Shown here one piece after another: positions 1 to 5,751 of a DNA stretch of 6,161 nucleotides (position 1 is the stretch's first letter; the number at the start of each line of letters is the position of its first letter). A model generated the notes under the pieces. It worked only from the letters and a program-made list of their open reading frames with translations, was not told the origin of the DNA and made no database searches. The position numbers and the translations under genes were made by a program. The stretch lies in assembly GCA_003552745.1 (NCBI GenBank), contig PUOG01000296.1, positions 1-6,161 of the forward strand, written 5' to 3'. This DNA comes from Spirochaetaceae bacterium (lineage in GTDB: Bacteria > Spirochaetota > Spirochaetia > DSM-27196 > SKKC01).

Positions 1-224
1 ACGTTCTGCACCGCCACGGCGATCGCGCCGAAGAGGTCTTCACGCGCCTTTTCGCGCGGAATCCGGTGCAGCGCGTTTTCGGGTTCCTTGACGAAGATGA
101 ATCGCTGTGGGGAAATCTGAAATTGATGTCGACGGTGCCGATTCCGCTCTTCCTCCGGGCGGCCGCACGGGTTCTCACCGGTGCCGCTCCCGGTACGGCG
201 AGCGACATCCGAACTATGAGGTAA
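1..224 (+). CDS. Lycopene cyclase, C-terminal fragment (5' end outside window)
   Basis: Reading from base 3 gives 73 codons that end at TAA (222-224); the start lies upstream of the window. The peptide contains VFTRLFARNP (residues 12-21), VFGFLDED (25-32), LKLMSTVP (39-46) and FLRAAAR (50-56). This is the usual C-terminal pattern of the CrtL/CrtY-type FAD-dependent lycopene cyclases: a phenylalanine-rich segment, then FLDE, then a small-residue helix. These enzymes close beta-ionone rings on lycopene or neurosporene at the membrane. The nucleotide-binding N-terminus is not in view, so mono- or bicyclase activity cannot be told. The stop lies 2 bases before the next gene, also a carotenoid gene, which supports the call. 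The family match is from memory of conserved motifs, not a search. Confidence 0.72.
   Translation, partial: VLHRHGDRAEEVFTRLFARNPVQRVFGFLDEDESLWGNLKLMSTVPIPLFLRAAARVLTGAAPGTASDIRTMR
218..221 (+). promoter_or_regulatory. Ribosome binding site fixing the CruF-family start
   Basis: GAGG ends 5 bases before ATG at 227 and sits inside the last codons and stop of the cyclase gene (ATG AGG TAA). It selects 227 over the more upstream in-frame ATG at 107 and implies translational coupling of the two carotenoid genes. Confidence 0.7.
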
Positions 225-226
225 GA

Positions 227-1000
227 ATGATCAACGAAATCATCGAGAATACGACCGCGCTCGACCCTGCGCTGCTTCTCCTTTTCGGTGTCTGGGTCGT
301 CGCGATGATCTCTCTTCCGGTCGTCCGCTGGACGGCCGGCGATGAGGCCGTCCCGGCCGGTGTGAGTGCCGGCGTGCTCGCACAGACGGTACTCGTGGTT
401 ACCCTCACCGCTGTCGGCGTCGGTCTTCCGATCGCCCTCGGTGCCGCACTCGTTGTCGGTTTCGGCGGGTGGCTGCTCGAATTCGTGGGAAGCCGTTCGG
501 GCGTGCTCTTCGGCCGGTACGAGTATACCGAGCGATTGCAGCCGCAGGTCGCCCGCGTTCCGTTCGTGATCCCACTCGCATGGATAATGATGATGCCTCC
601 GGCGTGGGCGGTTGCAAGCTATCTCGTACCGGACGGCGGCCCGATTGTGTTCGCGGCGGTCGCCGGTGCGGCGTTCGTCGCGTGGGATCTTTTCCTCGAT
701 CCGCAGATGGTGCAGTGGGGCTTCTGGAGGTGGCACGACGGCGGCCATTACCTCGGCATTCCGTTGCGCAATTTCGTCGGATGGTTTGTCGGGGCGTTCG
801 TCCTTACCCTTGCGGTGAATGCGTTGTTCGGTCGATTGGAGATCCCGGCTGCTCCGCTCTTCTCGGTGTACGCGATCATGTGGATACTGGAGAGTATCGG
901 GCAGACGTTCTTCTGGCGACTGCGCGCGAGTGCGACGGTCGGATTTGTCGGCATGGGGCTCTTCGTTGCACTGGTGCTCTTCGGTGGTGCCGGGGGATAG
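227..1000 (+). CDS. cruF: Carotenoid biosynthesis membrane protein, CruF family (carotenoid 1,2-hydratase-like)
   Basis: The product is a 257-residue integral membrane protein with about seven or eight hydrophobic spans (roughly residues 15-33, 47-65, 66-83, 112-134, 138-157, 181-203, 210-228 and 236-254). Conserved polar motifs lie between them: EFVGSRSGVLFGRYEY (85-100), PLAW (116-119), AWDLFLDPQMV (152-162), WGFWRWHDGGHY (164-175) and GIPLRNFVGW (177-186). This is the pattern of the DUF422/CruF family, whose characterised members add water across the terminal double bond of the acyclic psi-end of carotenoids (gamma-carotene or bisanhydrobacterioruberin). Start 227 is chosen because it has a ribosome site and because residues encoded from 107 onward overlap the cyclase gene and look non-membrane. 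Length fits the family. Its partner is the upstream lycopene cyclase. The exact substrate is an inference. Confidence 0.8.
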   Translation: MINEIIENTTALDPALLLLFGVWVVAMISLPVVRWTAGDEAVPAGVSAGVLAQTVLVVTLTAVGVGLPIALGAALVVGFGGWLLEFVGSRSGVLFGRYEYTERLQPQVARVPFVIPLAWIMMMPPAWAVASYLVPDGGPIVFAAVAGAAFVAWDLFLDPQMVQWGFWRWHDGGHYLGIPLRNFVGWFVGAFVLTLAVNALFGRLEIPAAPLFSVYAIMWILESIGQTFFWRLRASATVGFVGMGLFVALVLFGGAGG

Positions 1001-1041
1001 AAACTCGCCGGGTCGTACCGGCGGTGTGCGGGAGAGTAAGC

Positions 1042-2349
1042 ATGAGCGAAGCGATCGATTTCCGGGTACCGGTCTTAGGTGAATGCACCGTCGACTCGCC
1101 GATCATCCTCAGTCAAATCCTCGGCGACAACGTCGCCAATTACGTCGATGACGAGGCGTGCGTAATCTACCGTGTCGATGTGTCCGCCTCCGACCGCGAT
1201 CTGCTGCAGCGCGCCGGGCCGCGCGAGAAGCTCTTCTTTGCTCCGTCGAACGTGCACGCCGGTGTGGTTACCTGCGGTGGGCTCTGTCCCGGTCTCAACG
1301 ATGTGATCCGGGCAATGACGCGCTGCCTCTGGTACCACTACGGGGTGCGGCGCATCTCCGGGATACCGTTCGGCTATCACGGTCTGTTGCCGGAGTCTAC
1401 CGCCGAGGTCATCCGCCTCGATCCGGACTACGTTGACGACATCCACAAGATCGGCGGGACATGTCTCGGATCGAGTCGAGGCGGCGGTGAACGCACCGGC
1501 GACATAGTGGACAGCCTCGAACGGATGAACATCAACATGCTCTTCTGTATCGGCGGCGACGGGACGCAGAAGGGGGCGCTTTCGATCGCCGGGGAGATCG
1601 AACGACGCGGGCTGGAGATCGCGATAGTCGGCATTCCCAAGACGATCGATAACGATCTGAGCTTCATCCAGAAGAGCTTCGGTTTCGAGACGGCCGTGTC
1701 GATTGCGAGCGAGGCGGTGACCAGCGCGCACACCGAGGCGCACTCGGCGATCAACGGGGTCGGGCTGGTCAAGCTCATGGGGCGCGACTCGGGCTTCATC
1801 GCGGCGCATACCGCTCTGGCGTGTCACGAGGCAAACTTCGTGCTGATTCCGGAGGTTCCGTTCGAGCTCGACGGGCCGAACGGGTTGCTGCGTCATCTGC
1901 GTGACCGGCTCGAACGCCGGAATCACGCGGTGATCGTCGTGGCCGAGGGAGCCGGACAGGATCTCGTCGCAGCCGAGGGGACCGACGCGTCGGGAAACCG
2001 GCTCTACGGCGATATCGGGCTCTATCTCCGCCAGCGCATTGTGCGGTATTTCCGGGACGAGGGGATAGACATCAACCTGAAGTACATCGATCCCGGCTAC
2101 ATAATCCGAAGTGGAGTCGCTGTGCCGACCGACAGTGTCTACTGCTCGCGCCTCGGCAATAACGCTGTGCATGCGGCAATGGCCGGGAAGACGAAAGTGC
2201 TGATCAGCCTCATAAACGACCACTTCGTGCATGTGCCGATACGCTGTGCGGTCGGAGTCCGCAACACGATCGATCCGGAGAGCAGTCTCTGGCGCGATGT
2301 GGTGGAGGCGACGCAGCAGCCGCTTCTCATGGTGAACAAAACTCGATAA
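1042..2349 (+). CDS. pfk: 6-phosphofructokinase, ATP-dependent type (trypanosomatid/plant-like clade)
   Basis: The 435-residue product is a phosphofructokinase, which phosphorylates fructose 6-phosphate at C1 in glycolysis in the cytosol. Motifs in order are CGGLCPGLN (78-86), the phosphoryl-donor loop GGDGTQKG (171-178), PKTIDND (199-205) with the likely catalytic Asp203, the substrate loop LMGRDSG (245-251), IPEVPF (269-274) and PGYIIRSG (351-358). The second Gly of GGDG is the residue tied to ATP use; PPi-dependent enzymes carry Asp there (GGDD). Lys200 before TIDND occurs in both PPi enzymes and in ATP-using plant and trypanosome enzymes, so ATP is favoured but not proven. The N-terminal extension of about 70 residues before the core is typical of this clade, also known in spirochaetes. 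ATG 1042 follows GGGAG at a good distance. It lies 41 bases after cruF with no terminator between, so it may be co-transcribed. Confidence 0.9.
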   Translation: MSEAIDFRVPVLGECTVDSPIILSQILGDNVANYVDDEACVIYRVDVSASDRDLLQRAGPREKLFFAPSNVHAGVVTCGGLCPGLNDVIRAMTRCLWYHYGVRRISGIPFGYHGLLPESTAEVIRLDPDYVDDIHKIGGTCLGSSRGGGERTGDIVDSLERMNINMLFCIGGDGTQKGALSIAGEIERRGLEIAIVGIPKTIDNDLSFIQKSFGFETAVSIASEAVTSAHTEAHSAINGVGLVKLMGRDSGFIAAHTALACHEANFVLIPEVPFELDGPNGLLRHLRDRLERRNHAVIVVAEGAGQDLVAAEGTDASGNRLYGDIGLYLRQRIVRYFRDEGIDINLKYIDPGYIIRSGVAVPTDSVYCSRLGNNAVHAAMAGKTKVLISLINDHFVHVPIRCAVGVRNTIDPESSLWRDVVEATQQPLLMVNKTR

Positions 2350-2361
2350 TTCTTTGCACAT

Positions 2362-2393
2362 TCTCGACATACTTTCCGCGTAGTCTCGAACAT
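2362..2393 (+). repeat. Pair of near-identical direct repeats upstream of the lipoprotein promoter
   Basis: TCTCGACAT (2362-2370) recurs as TCTCGAACAT (2384-2393), differing by one inserted A. The starts are 22 bp apart, about two helical turns, and the second copy ends 7 bases before the proposed -10 box. This is the geometry expected of an activator or repressor site, but chance cannot be excluded for such short units. Confidence 0.35.
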
Positions 2394-2397
2394 CGTC

Positions 2398-2406
2398 TGC
2401 TATTCT
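2398..2406 (+). promoter_or_regulatory. Probable extended -10 promoter for the small lipoprotein gene
   Basis: TGC followed by TATTCT forms an extended -10 element. The position for a -35 hexamer with a 17-bp spacer (2378-2383) reads GCGTAG, which is poor, so the promoter would depend on the TG motif or on an activator. It would give a leader of about 50 nt before the ATG at 2462. It resembles the TGC-TACGCT element of the RNA gene on the other strand. Confidence 0.45.
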
Positions 2407-2461
2407 CTTACATGTCGCGGGCGGGGAGCACGATACAAACCGCTGCGACAGGGAGAGCGTT

Positions 2462-2587
2462 ATGAAGAAGCTTATTCAGATTCTGGTTGTTGTTTTCACC
2501 ATTGGTATTGTTGCGATCGCGTGTGAACCGGTCGAAATCGACGAGGACATGGATCTCGACGATCCGATGATGGAGCAGGAGCTTTAA
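2462..2587 (+). CDS. Tiny acidic lipoprotein (41 residues), function unknown
   Basis: The product begins MKKLIQILVV, a short basic N-terminus with a hydrophobic stretch (residues 4-19), and then reads IVAIAC with Cys21. This fits a lipoprotein signal peptide with a relaxed lipobox (Ala-Ile-Ala-Cys rather than Leu-Ala-Gly-Cys), as is common in spirochaetes. After processing only 21 residues would remain, Cys21 to Leu41. Ten of these are Asp or Glu and none is basic, giving a lipid-anchored acidic tail (EIDEDMDLDD at 25-34). GGGAG at 2451-2455 lies 6 bases before the ATG. The gene has an extended -10 element upstream and a strong palindrome 30 bases downstream, so it looks monocistronic. The real gene is supported by the signal peptide, ribosome site and flanking signals. 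I do not recognise a family; small surface or envelope lipopeptides of unknown role are the nearest comparison. Confidence 0.7.
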   Translation: MKKLIQILVVVFTIGIVAIACEPVEIDEDMDLDDPMMEQEL

Positions 2588-2617
2588 TAATTCCGTTCCA
2601 ACGGATAGTGATATCGA

Positions 2618-2639
2618 CGGGGCCCCGATCGGGGCCCCG
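2618..2639 (+). terminator. 22-bp perfect palindrome, likely terminator of the lipoprotein gene
   Basis: CGGGGCCCC and its complement flank a central GATC, giving a perfect 22-bp inverted repeat 30 bases after the lipoprotein stop. As RNA it would form a very stable GC hairpin with a small loop, followed by ATTGTTTAT (2641-2649), an imperfect U-rich tract. It reads as an intrinsic terminator on the + strand. Being symmetric, the stem could also stop read-through from the opposite RNA gene. Confidence 0.65.
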
Positions 2640-2686
2640 CATTGTTTATAAGCAACGGCCCGGTGGGCGCGCACGGCCGTCCGGGC

Positions 2687-2716
2687 AAAAAAAAGGCCGA
2701 CTCTATAAAGTCGGCC
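2687..2716 (-). terminator. Strong intrinsic terminator of the - strand RNA gene
   Basis: On the - strand GGCCGACT and AGTCGGCC pair as an 8-bp perfect stem (2709-2716 with 2695-2702) around a 6-base loop, followed at once by eight T (complement of 2687-2694). This is a textbook factor-independent terminator. No coding frame ends in front of it on that strand, which is a main reason to call an RNA gene here. Confidence 0.88.
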
Positions 2717-2985
2717 GTGCGGCTGTTACGCATCTTGCGCCCGGATCTGTTCGGCTGCATCTATCGCAGCTATCCGGTTCAGCCGCCTTACGTTACCCGC
2801 ATCTCGCGGGTCGTTGTCTGAGGTCTGCCGTGACTAACCACGGTAGCCGGAAAGCTCCGGCCCTGCTAGTCCGGCGGATTATGTCCTCCTACCATAGGCA
2901 ACCTCCACACTATCTTAAGGCTGCGCCTTTAGGTCACCGGCCGGAATGTAGCGTCTGGCGCTCTCACACCCGACCTGTACCCGAC
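2687..2985 (-). ncRNA. Structured non-coding RNA of about 300 nt, class not recognised
   Basis: The transcript is framed by a complete promoter and an intrinsic terminator on the - strand and holds no credible ORF with a ribosome site. Its body is dense in hairpins (+ strand coordinates of paired arms): 2950-2953/2959-2962; 2914-2921/2925-2932 (one mismatch); 2888-2891/2895-2898; 2846-2851/2856-2861 (GCCGGA, tetraloop GCUU); 2828-2832/2839-2843 (CCGUG/CACGG); 2795-2800/2806-2811; and a branched domain closed by 2719-2725/2780-2786 that contains 2741-2746/2772-2777, 2754-2758/2766-2770 and 2729-2732/2736-2739. GAGGU/ACCUC (2901-2905/2820-2824) would close the central multibranch domain. The loop at 2833-2838 can pair with 2865-2870 as a pseudoknot. 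I looked for and did not find RNase P core (GAAAGUCCG), tmRNA tag and 3' tRNA-like end, SRP helix 8 (GGAAG..AGCAG) or common riboswitch cores. It may belong to a known class I cannot recall. All pairings were worked out by hand. Confidence 0.75.
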
Positions 2986-2991
2986 ACTTAG

Positions 2992-3020
2992 AGCGTAGCA
3001 CTGCCCCCTCCCGAAGTCAA
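2992..3020 (-). promoter_or_regulatory. Sigma-70-type promoter of the non-coding RNA
   Basis: On the - strand TTGACT (3015-3020) and TACGCT (2992-2997) are separated by exactly 17 bp, with a TGC extended -10 (2998-3000). Transcription would begin near 2985-2987 with a G. Upstream of the -35 box (3021-3050) the strand carries T-rich patches about one helical turn apart, which could act as an UP element. Together this predicts a strong constitutive promoter, as seen for housekeeping RNAs. Confidence 0.78.
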
Positions 3021-3074
3021 GGTAAATGAGCAGAAACACGAGAAATATGCGGGTCGAAGGCGGGGCTGCACGCC

Positions 3075-3099
3075 GTGCCGCCAACTCCGCCGGCGGCAC
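3075..3099 (+). repeat. Inverted repeat upstream of glycerate kinase
   Basis: GTGCCGCC (3075-3082) and GGCGGCAC (3092-3099) form a perfect 8-bp inverted repeat with a 9-base spacer, about 50 bases before the kinase ATG. No T-run follows, so it is not a typical terminator. It could be an operator for a dimeric regulator of the sugar acid operon or a leader hairpin. The GC-rich setting raises the chance of coincidence. I see no convincing + strand promoter in 3021-3149. Confidence 0.4.
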
Positions 3100-3149
3100 T
3101 CATTTCGGACCTATCGGACGGACGGCCTCCGTAGTAAGCTGTCCGGGTT

Positions 3150-4394
3150 ATGACCCTTACCGAACACGCATTGAAGATAGGAACATCGGCAGTGCAGACG
3201 GTGCTGCCGGACGAGGCGGTGCGATCGGCTCTCACCGATTTCCGGCCGACCGGACGTGTTGTGCTGGTTGCCATCGGCAAAGCGGCATGGCGCATGGCTC
3301 GCGCCGCGCGTGAGCAGCTCGGCGAGGCGATCGAGCGAGGAATCGTTATCACCAAGGAGGGACACTCCGAGGGAGCGCTCGATCCGCTTACGATCCGCGA
3401 GGCGTCTCACCCGATTCTCGATGAGCGCACGCTTTCGGCGACCGCCGAGGCGCTCGAAATGGTGGACGGGTTGACCGCCGATGATACGGTTCTCTTTCTC
3501 GTTTCCGGGGGCGGTTCGGCGCTGTTCGAAAAGCCGTTACCCGGTATTACGCTCGAGGATCTGCAGTCGATTACCGGAGATCTGCTGCGTGGCGGGGCGG
3601 ACATCGTGACGGTGAACAAGGTCCGAAAACGCTGTTCGCTGGTAAAGGCGGGGCGATTCGCAGAAACCGCCGCCCCGGCGAGAGTAGAGGCGCTCATACT
3701 TTCCGATGTTCTCGGCGACCGCCTCGACAGCATAGCCTCCGGACCGGCGACGCCCGACGAATCGACGATCGACGAGGTGCGTGCGATCGTCAAGCAGTAC
3801 AAGCTCGACCCATCACCCGCGGTAGCCGAAGCGCTGGTGACCGAAACACCGAAATCGCTCGATAACGTGCGATCGCGTATCATCGGCAGCGTCTCGGTAC
3901 TCTGCGCGGAAACCCGAAAGGCGACCGAGGCTGCCGGCTATCCGACGCTCTTTCTCACCTCGACGTTGCAGGGCGAGGCGCGCGAGGCCGGGCGCTTTTT
4001 CGCCGAGATAGCGCGGGAGATCCGGACGAGTGCGCATCCACACGCCGCCCCGTGCGCTGTGCTCGCCGGTGGCGAGACGGTGGTGCATGTGCGCGGTGAG
4101 GGACTCGGCGGGCGCAATCAGGAGATGGCACTTGCGGCCGCGATCGCTCTCGACGGTCTACCGGACGTCGCATTTCTTGCTCTCGCCTCCGACGGTACCG
4201 ACGGGCCGAACGACGCCGCAGGCGGGATCGTGGACGGAACCACCGCCTCGCGTATGCGGGAGGCCGGCTTGAATCCGGATGAAATGCTCGCCGATAACGA
4301 CGCGTATCACGCGCTGGATGCCGTCGGCGCACTGGTTCGCACCGGTCCGACCGGCACGAATGTAAACGATATCGCACTCTTGATGTGCGGGTGA
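3150..4394 (+). CDS. Glycerate 2-kinase (DUF4147/MOFRL family)
   Basis: The 414-residue product matches the GckA/TtuD type of glycerate kinase, which uses ATP to make 2-phosphoglycerate from D-glycerate in the cytosol. N-terminal domain motifs are GKAAWRMA (43-50), VSGGGSAL (118-125), VNKVRKRCSLVKAGR (155-169), and SDVLGDRLDSIASGPATPD (185-203). The C-terminal MOFRL domain shows LAGGETVV (305-312), GRNQEMAL (321-328), SDGTDGPNDAAGG (347-359) and TGPTGTNVND (398-407). Nearly every signature block is intact. One difference is Lys-Ala-Gly-Arg at 166-169, where the family usually has Lys-Gly-Gly. The start has only a weak ribosome site, but its N-terminus aligns with the family's usual beginning; a short-leader or leaderless transcript is possible. 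It leads a tight cluster: the next gene starts 3 bases after its stop. TtuD was historically named hydroxypyruvate reductase, so databases may label it so. Confidence 0.9.
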   Translation: MTLTEHALKIGTSAVQTVLPDEAVRSALTDFRPTGRVVLVAIGKAAWRMARAAREQLGEAIERGIVITKEGHSEGALDPLTIREASHPILDERTLSATAEALEMVDGLTADDTVLFLVSGGGSALFEKPLPGITLEDLQSITGDLLRGGADIVTVNKVRKRCSLVKAGRFAETAAPARVEALILSDVLGDRLDSIASGPATPDESTIDEVRAIVKQYKLDPSPAVAEALVTETPKSLDNVRSRIIGSVSVLCAETRKATEAAGYPTLFLTSTLQGEAREAGRFFAEIAREIRTSAHPHAAPCAVLAGGETVVHVRGEGLGGRNQEMALAAAIALDGLPDVAFLALASDGTDGPNDAAGGIVDGTTASRMREAGLNPDEMLADNDAYHALDAVGALVRTGPTGTNVNDIALLMCG

Positions 4395-4397
4395 GTT

Positions 4398-5732
4398 ATG
4401 ATCCGCTGTTGTGTTATCGCCGATGATCTGACCGGAGCGAATGCGACCGGGGTGCTGTTACGGAAGGTCGGGCTTCAGACGTGCACGCTCTTCCGGCCGG
4501 AGCGTATCACCGCCGAGCAGCGGTCACGCTTCGATGCGGTCAGTGTGCCGACCGACAGCCGGGGCGTGCACCGCGACGAGGCCTACCGGCGGGTGAGCGA
4601 GGCGGCCGGGCATCTCGTTTCATCGGAGGTCGTTCTCTATAACAAACGGATCGACAGCACGCTGCGAGGGAATATCGGAAGCGAGATCGATGCGTTGCTC
4701 GACTCGTTCGACGAGCCGCGAATCGCGGTAATCGTGCCGGTCTTTCCGAAGGCGGGACGGATCGCGGTGGGCGGATATCTGCTCGTGAATGGAGTGCTCC
4801 TGCAGCAGACCGACGCGGCGCGTGACCCGAAGATGCCGGTGCGGACATCGGTGATCCGCGAGATCGTCGAGCACCAGACACGCTATCCGGTGCGAACGAT
4901 CGGTCTCGAGACCGTCTATGCGGGGGCGGACGCGGTTGCCGAGGCTCTCCGGACAATCGGAGATACGACTCGTTCGCTGGTGATCTTCGATGCGATCACC
5001 GATGCCGATCTCGATACGATCGCCGCCGGCATGATCGAAAGTGGTCTGCGTACGGTGACCGCCGATCCCGGCCCGTATACCGCGGCGGTGGCAAGACGGA
5101 TCTCGGTCTTTCGCCGTGATCGCACTCCGGGTGCGCGCGTGCTCATGTGCGTCGGCAGCGTGACATCCGCGACGGTCGAGCAGCTGCAGCACGCGTTCGA
5201 GAATCTCCACGTTTCGTGGGAGTTTCTGCGCGCCGAGGAGTTAGTAGGTGAGCCCGAACAGGCCGAGCGGGAGATCACACGCGTATGCGATCGCCTTTCG
5301 CGCAAGTCGACCGATGCGGAGGTCCTCTGCATCAGCTCGAATAGACTCGACCTCTCACGTACCCTCGACCTCGCGAAGGAGGCCGAGCGGCGCGGTGTGG
5401 ATGCCGAGGAGCTTTCCAACCGGATCAACCGTGGGATCGCCACGGCGGCCGAGCGCATGCTCGATTCCGTCGCGACCATAGCGGGCGTGTTCGCGAGCGG
5501 AGGAGACATTACGGTAGCGCTCTGCGAAAGCTCGTTCGCCGAGGGGGTTGCGCTCGAGAAAGAAGTCATTCCGCTTGCCGCGCGAGGTTCGTTGGTGGGC
5601 GGGCGACGAGCGGGGCTTCGGATTATCAGCAAAGGTGGTATTGTAGGGGGAAGTGATGCGGCGACCCTTTGCGTTCGCAGCCTTTTAGAGGATATTGAGA
5701 AGCAGGAGACAGCGTCGATTGCCGGCGAATAG
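4398..5732 (+). CDS. dtnK: Four-carbon acid sugar kinase family protein (DUF1537), probable D-threonate kinase
   Basis: The 444-residue product belongs to the family of ATP-dependent kinases for four-carbon sugar acids (OtnK, DtnK, LtnK, DenK). The N-terminal sugar-binding domain shows IADDLTGANATG (7-18), KRIDSTLRGNIG (83-94) and VPVFPKAGR (113-121). The C-terminal nucleotide-binding domain shows CVGSVTSAT (251-259), ASGGDI (366-371) and SKGGIVGGSDA (411-421). Family members phosphorylate C4 of threonate or erythronate. In characterised systems a DUF1537 kinase next to a PdxA2 homologue acts on D-threonate, which is why dtnK is proposed; the sequence alone does not fix the stereoisomer. The usual GGDTA is GGDIT here, a mild departure. 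It begins 3 bases after the glycerate kinase stop and lies 19 bases before the PdxA-type gene, so the three are almost certainly one operon. Confidence 0.85.
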   Translation: MIRCCVIADDLTGANATGVLLRKVGLQTCTLFRPERITAEQRSRFDAVSVPTDSRGVHRDEAYRRVSEAAGHLVSSEVVLYNKRIDSTLRGNIGSEIDALLDSFDEPRIAVIVPVFPKAGRIAVGGYLLVNGVLLQQTDAARDPKMPVRTSVIREIVEHQTRYPVRTIGLETVYAGADAVAEALRTIGDTTRSLVIFDAITDADLDTIAAGMIESGLRTVTADPGPYTAAVARRISVFRRDRTPGARVLMCVGSVTSATVEQLQHAFENLHVSWEFLRAEELVGEPEQAEREITRVCDRLSRKSTDAEVLCISSNRLDLSRTLDLAKEAERRGVDAEELSNRINRGIATAAERMLDSVATIAGVFASGGDITVALCESSFAEGVALEKEVIPLAARGSLVGGRRAGLRIISKGGIVGGSDAATLCVRSLLEDIEKQETASIAGE

Positions 5733-5740
5733 TGTCTCCC

Positions 5741-5745
5741 GGAGG
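5741..5745 (+). promoter_or_regulatory. Ribosome binding site that sets the GTG start of the PdxA-type gene
   Basis: A perfect GGAGG ends 6 bases before GTG at 5752. No ATG precedes the conserved N-terminal motif in this frame, so this site decides the start. Confidence 0.85.
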
Positions 5746-5751
5746 TATAGA

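Noticed and set aside
107..226. N-terminal extension of the CruF-family protein from an upstream ATG
   Set aside because: It overlaps the lycopene cyclase coding region, is not membrane-like, and a ribosome site exists only before 227.
469..1041. 191-codon extension of phosphofructokinase back into cruF
   Set aside because: It is an out-of-frame reading of the cruF gene, arginine-rich and without family similarity; ATG 1042 has a ribosome site.
1075..2370. 431-codon open frame antisense to the phosphofructokinase gene
   Set aside because: It mirrors the pfk codon pattern in GC-rich DNA, has no recognisable domain and no ribosome site, while pfk carries all its catalytic motifs.
2408..2674. 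88-codon - strand ORF over the lipoprotein gene
   Set aside because: It is antisense to a credible signal-peptide gene and runs through the palindrome, with no ribosome site.
2687..2990. Assignment of the RNA to RNase P, tmRNA, SRP RNA, a glmS ribozyme or a riboswitch
   Set aside because: Core sequences of these classes were not found. AGCGCCAGA near the 5' end recalls the glmS cleavage site, but the rest of that fold is absent and the transcript ends in a terminator with no downstream gene on that strand.
2608..2991. 127-codon + strand ORF across the RNA gene
   Set aside because: It reads through two hairpin terminators and the complement of a structured RNA, has no ribosome site and an implausible composition.
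3130..3141. TAAGCT as a -10 box giving a leaderless glycerate kinase mRNA
   Set aside because: No acceptable -35 or TG extension accompanies it; too weak to annotate.
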